DNA of 64,000 nt from Hyposmocoma kahamanoa (lineage: Eukaryota > Arthropoda > Insecta > Lepidoptera > Cosmopterigidae). The DNA lies in assembly GCF_003589595.1 (NCBI RefSeq), contig NW_020653993.1, positions 8,114,100 through 8,178,099 on the forward strand, given 5' to 3'. How positions within the stretch are numbered: position 1 is the first letter of the stretch; each line of letters opens with the position of its first letter. Below, piece by piece: positions 53,880 to 63,530 of this stretch. The notes under the pieces are model-generated. The model was not told the origin of the DNA. It ran no database searches and saw nothing but the letters and a program-made list of their open reading frames with translations. A program made the translations under genes and the position numbers.

Positions 53880-54505
53880 TTTAGTCTCCGTTTTATTTAT
53901 ATTCCAATTATTAAGATTTTTTGTGATTTATAACAGCTTGCTAAATTAATGCAATATGTACAATTTTTACTGTTACTGTGTGTGTGGCCTGGTGATCCAT
54001 AACACAGGTTTTACCTAGCTTGGACACCAGTCTCCCATTGTAGCATTATTTATATCTATATTTGTACAAACTGCCGTTGTAATATTTGTAAGCTATTAGG
54101 AGAAAATAAATTTCTGTTATATCCTATTTAAAAGCAAAAATCGGCGCATTTGAAATTTTTTATTACCAAAAAAAACTTCAGTGCCAATATCTCTAAAATT
54201 ACTAAAACGCAAATGCTTAAGTTATGACAAGAAAACAGTAATATAATCCTTCGACATTGTTAGTACTACACAAATAACCTTGTATATTATTTTACAAGTT
54301 CCCTTCAACAACAATATAAACATTGAATAATCGTTCTTCAATTATAACATCTCAACATCATGTTACATTGTAATTTCGGTTTATTAAACAGAATCCGTAC
54401 ATTGTAACGCTTCAAAGACAAAAAGGTTGTTCGTAATTACGTGAAAGCAGACGCCAAAATCCAAATGATTAAATCATTAGCCAATTGGCACCCTTGATGT
54501 AAGAA
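53880..54505. other. No recognisable gene
   Basis: AT-rich. Confidence 0.5.
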
Positions 54506-54619
54506 AGTCTCAACTGCAAAATCATAACTTTTCGAGAGAGAGGTTTAAAGATGCTATGAACGAAATTAGTCAATAACCATTTAAACTTACATTGGAGAGC
54601 TTCTTTATATATCTTCGTT

Positions 54620-55475
54620 CTTTATAGATGCGAATCAAAGATCGTAAAGGATGACCTTAGGAAGAAACTTGAAGCGTTAGAAATGTGGTGCTATCGTAGA
54701 ATGCTCCGCTTCAGTTGGACGGACAAAGTCACGAATGTCGAGATCCTTAAACGCATGGCGAAGAAGCTGGACTTGGTACTGGTACTGTCACTGGTACTGG
54801 TTGCCTATTTGGGTCATGTACTGCGACATGACAGATATCATCTATTGCACACTATAACAACGTATTCAAATTAACCGCTATTTTTAGTGACGCTTCATCT
54901 TTCGACTCAGTTATGCGATGGACTCTGACGAAGAAACATTACTTTTACCTAGTTCTTGGGGCACACACTTCACATATTAAAAATGACTCACCTGCTATGT
55001 TTTTGTCAGTCGTAGTATCAGTTTCAAAATTGTCACTAAATTTTAGACATAAATTTTCCCATGCCTTTTTATATCCAGTCGATTCGAATAACTGGCGGAA
55101 CTGCTATCCTATATTACAGGGTGTTGTTTTACATTCTCTATAAATTCTTCAATTCGATTTTCGTCTATCGTGGTTAATTTGAAAAATTAACATGTGCACC
55201 TCACTAACCGTGACTGCAACCGAGCGTGACTGCAGCGCGACTGTCGCGCGGTTGCAGCGCTTCTAGATATTGTATGACAAGTGACAGTCGGGCTGCAGCG
55301 CGTCTAACAGCGACTCATTTGAACAGGCAATGATGGTCAAAGTAGCTGGGAAGAGGAAGGAAAATGTCATGGTTTCTAACGTCAGGGAGGGGACCGTCAT
55401 CAAGACCGTGAACCACTGTTCAGGCTAGCTCTGGACAAGGGAAGATATAGAAAACTGACTGCCGACCTTCATTTT
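54620..55475 (+). pseudogene. LINE C-terminal fragment split by a TIR element
   Basis: The left half (54630-54857) reads LEALEMWCYRRMLRFSWTDK, VTNVEILKRMAKK and YLGHVLRHDRYHLLHTI. The right half (55328-55475) has ATGATGGTCAAAGTAGCTGG, GAAGAGGAAGGAAAATGTCA and ACTGACTGCCGACCTTCAT. The fossil at 43749-43970 contains both halves without the gap, which proves the insertion at 54858-55327. Confidence 0.8.
54858..55327 (-). mobile_element. 470-bp TIR element carrying a MADF-domain fossil
   Basis: The ends CAACGTATTCAAATTAACCG and CTGTTAGA..TCATTTGAACAGG are weakly inverted, sharing TTCAAAT. Flanks TAA and CAA may be a 3-bp duplication. The minus strand (about 55165-55000) reads IDENRIEEFIENVKQHPVI, a stop, DSSSASYSNRLD, then after a frameshift KKAWENLCLKFSDNFETDTT and a possible splice donor AG|GTGAGT. 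This is the layout of a MADF (Myb/SANT-like) domain, which accompanies the nuclease in PIF/Harbinger elements. A GC-rich tract with GACTGCAGCGCGACTG lies at one end. Confidence 0.6.
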
Positions 55476-55597
55476 TATGATTACGGTTATTTAATGTCAG
55501 GATGGTTACCACTATGATATACAATTATTAAACAAAATGGCTAGTCAGCTGCTAGTAGCTGTAAAAGTACCTGGCTGAGTGAAGAAATAAATTTCTC

Positions 55598-55870
55598 ACA
55601 GATGGCGCTACGGCAAAAAAGGCGAGCAGTACCTTAAATGTGACGTTTTCAAGTGTAAATTTATTTTACCTATGGAATAAATCATCTTTGACTTTTGACT
55701 TTTGACTTTTGGCGTTAAAAACCAAAATAAAAATGTGCAACAATTACACAGAGTCCATCCGTAAGGTTCGTTGATGTGTATCGTACCTTAGTAAGCATAG
55801 CGTCTGACACGGTTTGCTAGAAGACGTTGGTTCGAATCCAGCCAGTGTTAATAGTTATAAATTTTTTATG
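55598..55870 (+). mobile_element. SINE family B interrupted by a retroposon tail
   Basis: The head (TTCTCACAGATGGCGCTACG) is followed by 55625-55710, then the copy resumes at GTTAAAAACCAAAATAAAAA. An eroded tRNA part follows (TACCTTAGTAAGCATAGCGT and GACGTTGGTTCGAATCCAGC). Confidence 0.75.
55625..55710 (+). mobile_element. Retroposon 3' end inserted in a SINE
   Basis: CCTTAAATGTGACGTTTTCA, AGTGTAAATTTATTTTACCT and a tail of three TTTGACTT units. GGCG at 55621-55624 and 55711-55714 is a candidate short target duplication. Confidence 0.75.
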
Positions 55871-55874
55871 TCAT

Positions 55875-56055
55875 GTAACATGTCGTGCGCTTAGTGGTAA
55901 GCGACACGCCTGTCCATAACAGTTGTAATACCTCTCAGAGCTAAAAAAACGATGCAAGGATCAAGATGTGAGGAGCTTTGCCACTGCGCCCATCACCCTG
56001 AGACATAACTTGACACCCATGTGCCTGTAATTTCACCGGTATCATTACCCTTTAT
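55875..56055 (-). repeat. Rep-A fragment (3' part)
   Basis: The minus strand has GGTGAAATTACAGGCACATG, GTCTCAGGGTGATGGGCGCA, and TTACCACTAAGCGCACGACA. It is followed at 56305-56365 by a minus-strand 5' fragment (TACTGCCACCTTACCTATTT, CTGCCGCCAAACAGTAATGT). The 250 bases between the two parts are unassigned. Confidence 0.78.
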
Positions 56056-56304
56056 AGGGTACATTGAAAACCAGCTAAAGTCACATCCTAGTCTTGGTTG
56101 TGATTTTAGCTGAATGGGATCCATTTGCATACGCCACAGCCGCACACACATCAGTATAATATTATTTAGCATATAGTACAGCTTGTTGTTTAAATGTTGG
56201 CTACGCTGTTTTTTGTGCTTTTTCTGTTTTTATTTACATTACTTTTGTGCCTTTTTATGATGTCGCGTTGCAATAAATAGTTTCTATTTACATTTCTTTA
56301 ATGT

Positions 56305-56365
56305 AATAATGCTCACATTACTGTTTGGCGGCAGAAATAGGTAAGGTGGCAGTACTTCACTGAAC
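56305..56365 (-). repeat. Rep-A fragment (5' part)
   Basis: The minus strand reads AAGTACTGCCACCTTACCTA, TTTCTGCCGCCAAACAGTAA, TGTGAGCATTA. It is likely the other half of the copy at 55875-56055. Confidence 0.75.
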
Positions 56366-56377
56366 CACATACGTTGC

Positions 56378-56580
56378 TCTGATTCCATAGTAAGTAACTA
56401 GCTTTAGTTACTTACTTTGGAATCAGAACCAGTGTTATGGAAATCGGAAACAACGACGGTACCATCCACACTCGAAACAATATAGAAAGATAGTTTTCCA
56501 CATTGACTCGGCCGGAGATCGAACTAGGGATGGCAAGACCATGAAAACCGGAGTGCAAGCCACACGACCGCGGAGGTTGT
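56378..56580 (-). mobile_element. tRNA-derived SINE, family E, with a palindromic 3' end
   Basis: The minus strand has AACCTCCGCGGTCGTGTGGC, the B box GATCTCCGGCCGAGTCAATG-type region, and the tail TACCGTCGTTGTTTCCG..TTTCCATAACACTGG. The tail ends in an inverted repeat at 56378-56427 (TCTGATTCCATAGTAAGTAA and its complement, one mismatch). Confidence 0.7.
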
Positions 56581-56584
56581 TAAA

Positions 56585-57130
56585 AAAAGCGACGTAGTGA
56601 CAGGCACTACAGATTTATATTCCACGGCCAAAAACGCATTTGCGATATTAAAGATTCATTGTTTAGTAATTGTCTTTTAAAGACGGTAATATCTTTCCAG
56701 GTCAACCGTCTGTCTGGCTCTTGAAATGTCATTATCAAATTAGGAGTGTAAAACGCAGCAAAATGGCAACAAAAATAACACCCGTTAAAACCAGTGTAAC
56801 GAAATTAGCTCCGGGGCCACTACACAAAACACCTAGAGAGAAATAATAATTAAGGATCATTGACTTTATAACCGTATTTACCTTGACTTTAAAATTTCAC
56901 ATTACTTCAGTAAAAATGTTTAAAATAACTTAGTTTGTTTTTTATATAAAGTAACAAAATAAAATTCTATCGCAACTTTTTATTTTAATAAAATTGGCCA
57001 TAATGGCGATTAAACTTGGACCACTATCATTCCCGGGGATGATTCATGTACATCAAGAGTGTTTGTGCACTACATTCGATTCGTATCAGTACCGAGAAAT
57101 GACGGTCCGAAATGTCACAGGGATCATTTT
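56585..57130. other. No recognisable gene
   Basis: AT-rich. Confidence 0.5.
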
Positions 57131-57134
57131 ATCT

Positions 57135-57795
57135 CTATAGTACCGGCACGCTATGATGGCCGTTTTGACGTTTGTCCGCTCATCAAATTTCGTATTAATT
57201 CATAACTACGTTGAAGGACCTAATTGCTGTCCATTGTTCTCAATAGTGTAGAATGTATAGTTTTACGACATAACTCAGCATTTGTTTTTCGAAACTTGAA
57301 ATTTTTTTAAATTAATGTCCCAAGTCAAACTATTTAAACGTAGTGACATGTTAAGGAATATGAAAAAGCTAAAACGTTGAATTTAAATTATAATGTCATC
57401 GCAGTACTGTCTAATTTTGCTTGCTTCGCTGTCAGTCGAACAAACGAAGACTAAAGCGTGAATGACGCTCTGTATACGATTTTAACGCCCTATAAGTTCG
57501 GACACTTTTTAGCGCGGACCCGACGTCCATATTAATTATAAGTCAATGTGGCCAACGCAACTATTACCTCCGGCAAACCCGCGTCAAATCTCGATATTAA
57601 TTTACATGAAATAAACATTTTTATTTTCGTTTTATTAAAACATTTTAATCAGCTATCCCTTGCAATACTATATATATATCTAAAACTTACAGATGCGGCT
57701 CGCATTTGATTATATTTTTTCGATAACGAATTGAGATTTGACTCCTCACTATAGAGATCTGTCGAAATGGCCATCATAGCGTGGCGGTACTATAG
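57135..57795. mobile_element. TIR element (Tc1/mariner-like ends) enclosing a MITE
   Basis: The ends CTATAGTACCGGCACGCTAT and ATAGCGTGGCGGTACTATAG are inverted, continuing inward as GATGGCC..TTTGACG versus CGAAATGGCCATC. TA at each edge suggests a TA duplication. The inside is non-coding AT-rich sequence plus the MITE at 57316-57548. Confidence 0.78.
57316..57548 (-). mobile_element. MITE, 8-bp-TSD family, copy 5 (truncated long form)
   Basis: It begins at GTCCCAAGTCAAACTATTTA, so the terminal repeat on this side is missing. It ends with GGACCCGACGTCCATATTAA and AAGTCAATG. The TAATTA near the end shows small changes. No target duplication can be checked. Confidence 0.88.
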
Positions 57796-57799
57796 GTAC

Positions 57800-58120
57800 A
57801 CAAGTGATATTTGTAATATCTCTGATTCGTAATGCACAAGCTACAGCCGAAGTAGGTCCGAGTTTTCTAGCAAATGTCGAAAAAATGCGGCGTATGACGA
57901 TCGCAAGCTGTTATTGGGGTTCTGAACATCGACATTAGCCGACTCACAACGGTCGACATGCAACGAGTGATCGGAAGCAGTACGAAAAATGTCTGCGCAG
58001 TACCTACAATTTCACAAGACATGGCAGATGTGAACATAAATATTACTTTTGACTAAGCTATTTTTTTGGCACCGATATGAGACAAGTTTTGTAACATTCG
58101 GGTATTTATATATTATATAT
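57800..58120. other. No recognisable gene
   Basis: Some non-AT-rich sequence near 57880-58020 with no motif that I can assign with confidence. Confidence 0.4.
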
Positions 58121-58125
58121 TATAT

Positions 58126-58160
58126 CGTTGTCAAGCCTATTATTAATAGGCTTGACAACG
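58126..58160. repeat. Perfect palindrome, 17-bp arms
   Basis: CGTTGTCAAGCCTATTA and its exact complement surround a single T. Confidence 0.95.
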
Positions 58161-58267
58161 GGAGTGTATGTCTTTTAAATACGGCGCTTCCATAATGTGC
58201 TCAATTTGAAGGCGCCCTAACATTAACCCTTTGACCACTGTGGACGCTTTAAGGCGTCTCATCTCGT

Positions 58268-58425
58268 CATCATTTAGGTTTTCGCAAGTGTTACACGTAG
58301 GTCCTATTGTCACGGTTAAATGTCAACCGTGACCATGGGACCTGTAAAAGGCCCGAAACGTTAGTTTGTTTGAAAAAAGAAATATACGCGATTTAAATTC
58401 GGAAAAATAGTTTCATTTCCTAATA
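58268..58425 (+). mobile_element. Penelope-like terminal repeat (type 2) with hairpin
   Basis: AGGTCCTATTGTCACGGTT and AACCGTGACCATGGGACCT form an inverted repeat. Then come TGTAAAAGGCCCGAAACGTT and GGAAAAATAGTTTCATTTCC, as at 49190-49325. Confidence 0.55.
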
Positions 58426-58429
58426 CATA

Positions 58430-59265
58430 ATTGTGTTTGAATGTCATAGATTTAAATTTAATCATACAAATTAATTAAAATACACAGTCAAATGAATTAC
58501 TAGAAATAAAAGTAAATGAATTAACAATAATTAAATGTCAGTACACAAATATATAAAATTATTATGAGTCAATAAGAACAATATGAAACGATGAATGAAA
58601 ATAAAAATAAAAAACAACAATTTATAAAATGAGCAACAAATTTAAAATTCTTCTATGGAGTAACAGCATTTTTGTAATAATAAAACTCGTTTTTAAAGAT
58701 TTTAAAATTCCTACTTAGTATCTCTATTGAAGATGAGTATAAGAATTTTATTTACAATACGGATTTTGGTTATATATTTTTTCCAGATAGGTATTTGTTT
58801 CTAAATCGACAAAATGTCGCTGCACGCTAGAATTGTCCACCAGAGCCTTAAAAGTTCCGAAGTATTTAGCAGTAATCACAACATGTGCGGTGGAGGATAA
58901 ACACATAATTCCATTGCTTTCCACGCGTTTCTTAAGCATAGATCTGTAAAATACGGCCACAGGTTTTCATATGTAAGAAAAAGTACAAATAACAATTTAA
59001 AATTTTAGTGCCGTACAACCCCTTCACTTGGCTTCATATTTTCTTATAAAATATTCCTAACTTAATCCAACTCGAGCATAAGGCAAAGGGAAATAGCACA
59101 GGGAAGAACTGTAGCAAGTTTTAAGGAGCAAGCACAAGTTGGAACGAAATGCGTGGGCTGACCAAAGGATTGCGTATATATGTGCATATACACGATACAC
59201 ACGTGAATATGTGCCACAAAAATATCAGTCGTATTTTTTTTGTATGAAAAAAGAAAAATAATACT
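58430..59265. other. No recognisable gene
   Basis: AT-rich, with chance ORFs. Confidence 0.5.
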
Positions 59266-59392
59266 TTCATAAAGTTCTCACAGATGGCGTTATGGCAAAA
59301 AAGTCGTTAAAAACCAAAAACAAAGATCTGCAACAAATATACAGAAAAATTAGTAAGGTGTGTTGGTTCGTTCATGGTTCAATCGTAATAGC

Positions 59393-59461
59393 ACAGTTCC
59401 TTGAAAAAGAGTTCGTCCAGGGAAGTACTGCCACCTTACCTATTTCTGCCGCCAAGCAGTT
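59393..59461 (+). repeat. Rep-A, 5' part of a split copy
   Basis: GTTCCTTGAAAAAGAGTTCG, TCCAGGGAAGTACTGCCACC, TTACCTATTTCTGCCGCCAA, GCAGT. Confidence 0.85.
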
Positions 59462-59992
59462 ATGAAAGAAAGAAAGGAAATACATTTGTTTGTTTACCAC
59501 AATGAGGCTACAAAGGAAAAAAAAGAAAACTAAACAAAACAGAATAAAAATAAAACTTAATCAAAACACTGAACGTAAAACATAAATAAATAATAACGTA
59601 TACCTAACCTATCACAAGCTCGAAAGTTTTTTTTCCGAAATAACGTTTGTTAAAATTTTCATTACACCGAAATCCGAATTATAACGAAACAGTTATTCTT
59701 TCAGGATATGTTGAATGTTTATCGCAAAGACACGATTAGTTCAGTTAAGTTAGGTTAAGTTAGCGGCTAGAGGGAAACCCGGGGGGGTTTTAGTGGGGTA
59801 GGCCCTCCAGTCTGGAGGGAGAGTCCCCACATAACCCCTGAGTCTCCCCGGGCTATAAATATCCGTAAAGATTTCCCCCCGTCAAAAAAAAAAATTACTT
59901 TCGAGGTTATGAAATTTCGACCAAACGTTATTTCTGGAAAATGCCGTTTCAGGCTACTGATAGGTAATCATAATTATGAAACAAAAACAAAT
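59462..59992. other. Insert inside Rep-A, with a GC-rich hairpin
   Basis: AT-rich sequence with a distinct GC-rich block at 59760-59880 (GGGAAACCCGGGGGGG, then GGCCCTCCAGTCTGGAGGGA, GAGTCCCCACATAACCCC). CCCTCCAGTCTGGAGGG is a perfect hairpin. The block resembles a sequence I have seen in insect non-LTR elements, but I cannot name it. Confidence 0.45.
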
Positions 59993-60165
59993 GTCATGCT
60001 CAGGGTAAGGGTGCAGTTGTCAACTTACGTCACAGAGTGACGGGCGCTGTGGCAGTGCCCCTAAGATGTTTGCGATTTAAAGCTCTTGTGTGGCACTGCG
60101 ACTGTTATAGATAAGCGTGTCGCTTACCAACAGGTGCACGACTTGTTCGTCTCATCACTTGGTAC
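59993..60165 (+). repeat. Rep-A, 3' part of a split copy
   Basis: CAGGGTAAGGGTGCAGTTGT, CAGAGTGACGGGCGCTGTGG, GATGTTTGCGATTTAAAGCT, ACAGGTGCACGACTTGTTCG. Confidence 0.85.
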
Positions 60166-60360
60166 TATATATGTATGTTAAAGACGTTGGTTGGAATCTA
60201 GCCAGATCCAAAGAATTTTTCTTAATGTTCGATCTTTGTATTAAAAATAATTAATTGAAAATATTATATCTTTAAACCGTAATGTTGTGTAATAAAACCA
60301 CATGTCATTTGACCATACGTCAAAAGTGACGCGAAACAACTGACGAAATACTTTCGTACA

Positions 60361-60585
60361 TTTCGCATAGATGGCGCTATGGCCAAAAAGTCATTGAAAA
60401 AACCAAATACAAAGATCCGACAACAAACACACAGAAAAATTCGCGAGTTCCGCTGGTTCGTTCCGTGGCTTAGTTGGCATAGCGTCTGGTACGATTTGGA
60501 AGGAAACGTCGGTTCGAATCCGGCCGAATCGAAGGAATTTTTTCTAAGCGTTCGATCTTTGTATTAATAATTATAACTGAAACAA
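60361..60585 (+). mobile_element. tRNA-derived SINE, family B, full length
   Basis: CGCATAGATGGCGCTATGGC, CGTGGCTTAGTTGGCATAGC (A box), GTCGGTTCGAATCCGGCCGA (B box), TAAGCGTTCGATCTTTGTAT, AATAATTATAACTG. A 62-codon ORF spans it but is only the translation of the SINE. Confidence 0.87.
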
Positions 60586-60598
60586 ATTATGTATAGGG

Positions 60599-61513
60599 TA
60601 GGGGGAAGCGGGGCAAATTCGTACACCTTTCTTTAATCTTAATTTTGGGCTACTAAATGCAATTATAATGAATTTTTTTTCTAGCTAATTCATGATATAA
60701 CAAATAAACATTACTAATTTAATATTTTCTGTCATAAATAGCATCGAATAATTGAAAAATTTTGATTTTAACAAAAAATGGGAATTGTTCAATTCTGGGG
60801 TACTTTGATAAATCGCTTGGGGCACTTAAATGTGTGAATCAACGTAATGTGCCATTCCTGTTTGCCACGTGTTATCAGCACTAGGTGATCAATTGTTCAT
60901 AAATAATAATGCTATATATGCCTCAGCACTTGCTAGATCAAAACTTCTTTCTAGGGCACCATGGAATCTCATCATCTTGGAAGCAGAAATACAGGAGGAA
61001 GAGCTGACTATAGCGCAAAATGTCACTAGTTCACCTCTTTACAATAGGTTGTTGAAACAGTTTTACATTTTTCGAACTAAATAACTAATTGGAGCACTTT
61101 GATACGTACCAAACTGGCCCACTCACTAGCATATAAAAGTACCCCATCGGCCACTTTAGAAATAAATATTTATTTAAAAAAAATATTTATATATTCTCTC
61201 AAAGTCACATGCAATTCAAGTTATTCTAAATGCTAGTTTACCATGTATTAAGACATAAAACCCTGTAAAGTGAACGAAACTGCAGTGGCACTCGTATTTG
61301 TGTAGCTTATTTTTTTAGTCATCGACTGTGAAAACACTTTGTGACCTGTCGAGCGAAAACGGCTAACTGGTGATCTGCGTCATCGCATGTCTATTCCTTA
61401 TACATACAAAGGCATGTTTTAGTATTATCACAACTAATATTATGTTTGAAGATATGGAGATAATGTAGGTGTATCAATGTGCCCCCTGTATCAAACTGCA
61501 CCGCTTCCCCCTA
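60599..61513 (+). mobile_element. Pogo-like TIR element 1
   Basis: The ends TAGGGGGAAGCGGGGCA and TGCACCGCTTCCCCCTA are inverted with one mismatch, with TA at each edge as the likely duplication. A 71-codon plus-strand frame (60869-61084) ends FRTK with a stop and has an acidic run AEIQEEELTIAQ. It could be the C-terminus of a lost transposase, but I see no catalytic motif. Confidence 0.65.
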
Positions 61514-61514
61514 T

Positions 61515-61863
61515 GTGAAATTTCATAACTCTCCTTTTTAAGCATAAAATGTTATCGAGATCAATATATCTAAAAGGGTGCAAGAAATTTAAATTATTGG
61601 TTCATGCCGCTACAGGAATTCAAGTTCACTTCAAGGACATTACCCGGGATTAGGGCCACAAAATTGAAAAATAAGTTTTTTTTACTTCTAATCTTAAATT
61701 CCATTACTTGGATTAATTTCCAAGTAAGCGTAAGGAGACTGGCGAACTGTATTAAAAATTAAAACAAGTACCGACTTAGGTTCTCGTTTTACGGAACTAT
61801 AAAGGCCGTTCTACACAAATCACGCTTTCCCGTGACTAAACGTTGAAACTACGGATTTTTTTG
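61515..61863. other. No recognisable gene
   Basis: AT-rich. Confidence 0.5.
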
Positions 61864-61867
61864 ATAT

Positions 61868-62138
61868 CAAGTCAAAAGACGGGACGAACAAGTCGTGCGC
61901 CTGGTGGTAAGCGACACGCATGCATAACAGTTGCAGTGCCACTGAGAGCTTTTAATTGCAAAGATTTGAAGGGTATTGCCACTGTGCCCGACACCCAGGG
62001 ACATACGTTGACAAGTCCCATGTGCCTGTAATTTCACCAGCACCCTTAACCCTTCCAAACTGGAACGCAGTAATGGTCACATTACTACTTAGTAGCAGTA
62101 CTTCCCTGAAGTGACTCTTTCACAAGGACCTCGACACT
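61868..62138 (-). repeat. Rep-A copy, near full length
   Basis: The minus strand reads GTGAAAGAGTCACTTCAGGG, GTTCCAGTTTGGAAGGGTTA, GGCACATGGGACTTGTCAAC, GCTCTCAGTGGCACTGCAAC, GACTTGTTCGTCCCGTCTTT. A few bases around the CAGTAATG hairpin are lost. Confidence 0.86.
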
Positions 62139-62144
62139 GCTACA

Positions 62145-62475
62145 GACACTCCACTGCTTCACTCTATCATTTTGTTCTTGGTCATCCAGGAGCTCTTCTT
62201 CCAGTATCACTATCATTAGAAAACTTTAAAACCTGTTGTCATCATCTTATTTAACAGCCCAACTCTAGTTAGTGAGGCCTCCTCCACTGCTCACAATCCA
62301 TAGCCAGCTCTTCCATGTTTTAATAGCTGCTCACTTTGTCGTTCTTCTTTGTCCGTTCACTGTGCGTCATTCTTTGTCTTTCTTTTTCCTCTCTCACAAT
62401 GCTATTTGTTTTGTTCACTGCTCTTGTACGCGATACCAACGTTCTGTCGACTGATGCTATTATACAGAATATACA
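62145..62475. other. No recognisable gene
   Basis: Pyrimidine-rich sequence near 62270-62400. The ORFs here have no motif. Confidence 0.45.
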
Positions 62476-62479
62476 TATA

Positions 62480-63408
62480 GGGGAAAGTATTGGATATTGG
62501 ACCGGCAACTAAATTGGACCACACTCGTATCTCAAAAAGAATTTTTTAAATTGCTTTATTGCCATAACCCAGCAATACGCAAACGCATATTGTAAAACAT
62601 AAACTTCATTGTATATTGGCAATGTTGTTTTTGTTGTGATATTGAACGTCTGGATTTTGTTTTGAAAATTATTTTTTATTTTTAATGTAAATTCCATAGA
62701 TCCATGCTAAGAGTAAAAAGGTAAGCATACAGTGTAACTTACATTGCTGATAGTTAAAGGTTGTATTTTATTACATTTGTTTTTATAATATAATCATAAT
62801 GTTTATTAAAATGGACCAACAGTGTGGAATGAATGGATGTTAATATGGTCTTGGACAATTCAGATAGCAGCTTTGGATCAGAAGACCAGGCTAATGAATA
62901 TGCTAAATGCAACAAAAATTACCTTGATAAAAAGCCCCCAAAGTTATTGGACACAGTGGGTTCGGTTCCATAATTGAAATCAAGAACCATGTACTCAAAA
63001 TTTATTAGTAGGTTTTATATATTATACATTTGCTTTGATTGTCTTACGTGACAAGCTTATTTTTTTATTAGTAGGTTTGTTACCTAGACTATAATTTGTT
63101 ATGTATGTTATATAATGTTTCGTTGTCATTTTTTATTTGTTTAACTTCAGGGCATATTAAAGTCCGATTTAGTGACCCTGTGGTACAAATTACAGAACCA
63201 GTGGGCTAAATTGGATCGAAGCTCGAATCTCACATTTTGTTGATTTCTTTATGGACATCTATATAATAATTATGTTGATTAATGTAGAACAAATACAAGG
63301 TGTAATAATTGTTATTTCATTGCATACAATAAACGTTTGTAAAAATCTGACAAATACATATTTAAACCGCGTTTGAAAAAAAATGGTCCAAATTACCAGA
63401 CTTTCCCC
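62480..63408 (+). mobile_element. Pogo-like TIR element 2
   Basis: The ends GGGGAAAGTATTGGATATTG and GTCCAAATTACCAGACTTTC with CCCC are inverted, and TA flanks both sides (62478-62479 and 63409-63410). The plus strand around 62845-62945 reads MVLDNSDSSFGSEDQANEYA and KCNKNYLDKKPPK. The acidic run then C..NY..KK.PK resembles the C-terminal tail of pogo/Tigger-type transposases of insects. The DDE core is gone. Confidence 0.6.
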
Positions 63409-63462
63409 TATGCAGCTAACGTTACGTTCCCATATGTGACGTAGAATGGACACATAATGGCT

Positions 63463-63530
63463 TGGCTGCTGAAAGTAGCAGTACTTCCCTGGACGAACTC
63501 TTTCACATGGAACTATACTGCTACTAAAGT
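63463..63530 (-). repeat. Rep-A 5' fragment
   Basis: The minus strand reads TAGTAGCAGTATAGTTCCAT, GTGAAAGAGTTCGTCCAGGG, AAGTACTGCTACTTTC. Confidence 0.78.

Larger units (their letters stand above)
59270..60250 (+). mobile_element. SINE family B split by a Rep-A copy that is itself split
   Basis: The SINE head (TCTCACAGATGGCGTTATGG..GTTGGTTCGTTCATGG) runs to about 59390. The SINE resumes at about 60176 with AAAGACGTTGGTTGGAATCT and TGTTCGATCTTTGTATTAA. Between them are Rep-A parts at 59393-59461 and 59993-60165, and an unrelated block at 59462-59992. Confidence 0.7.

Noticed and set aside
60379..60567. 62-codon ORF with a start and stop
   Set aside because: It is simply the translation of a full-length family B SINE.
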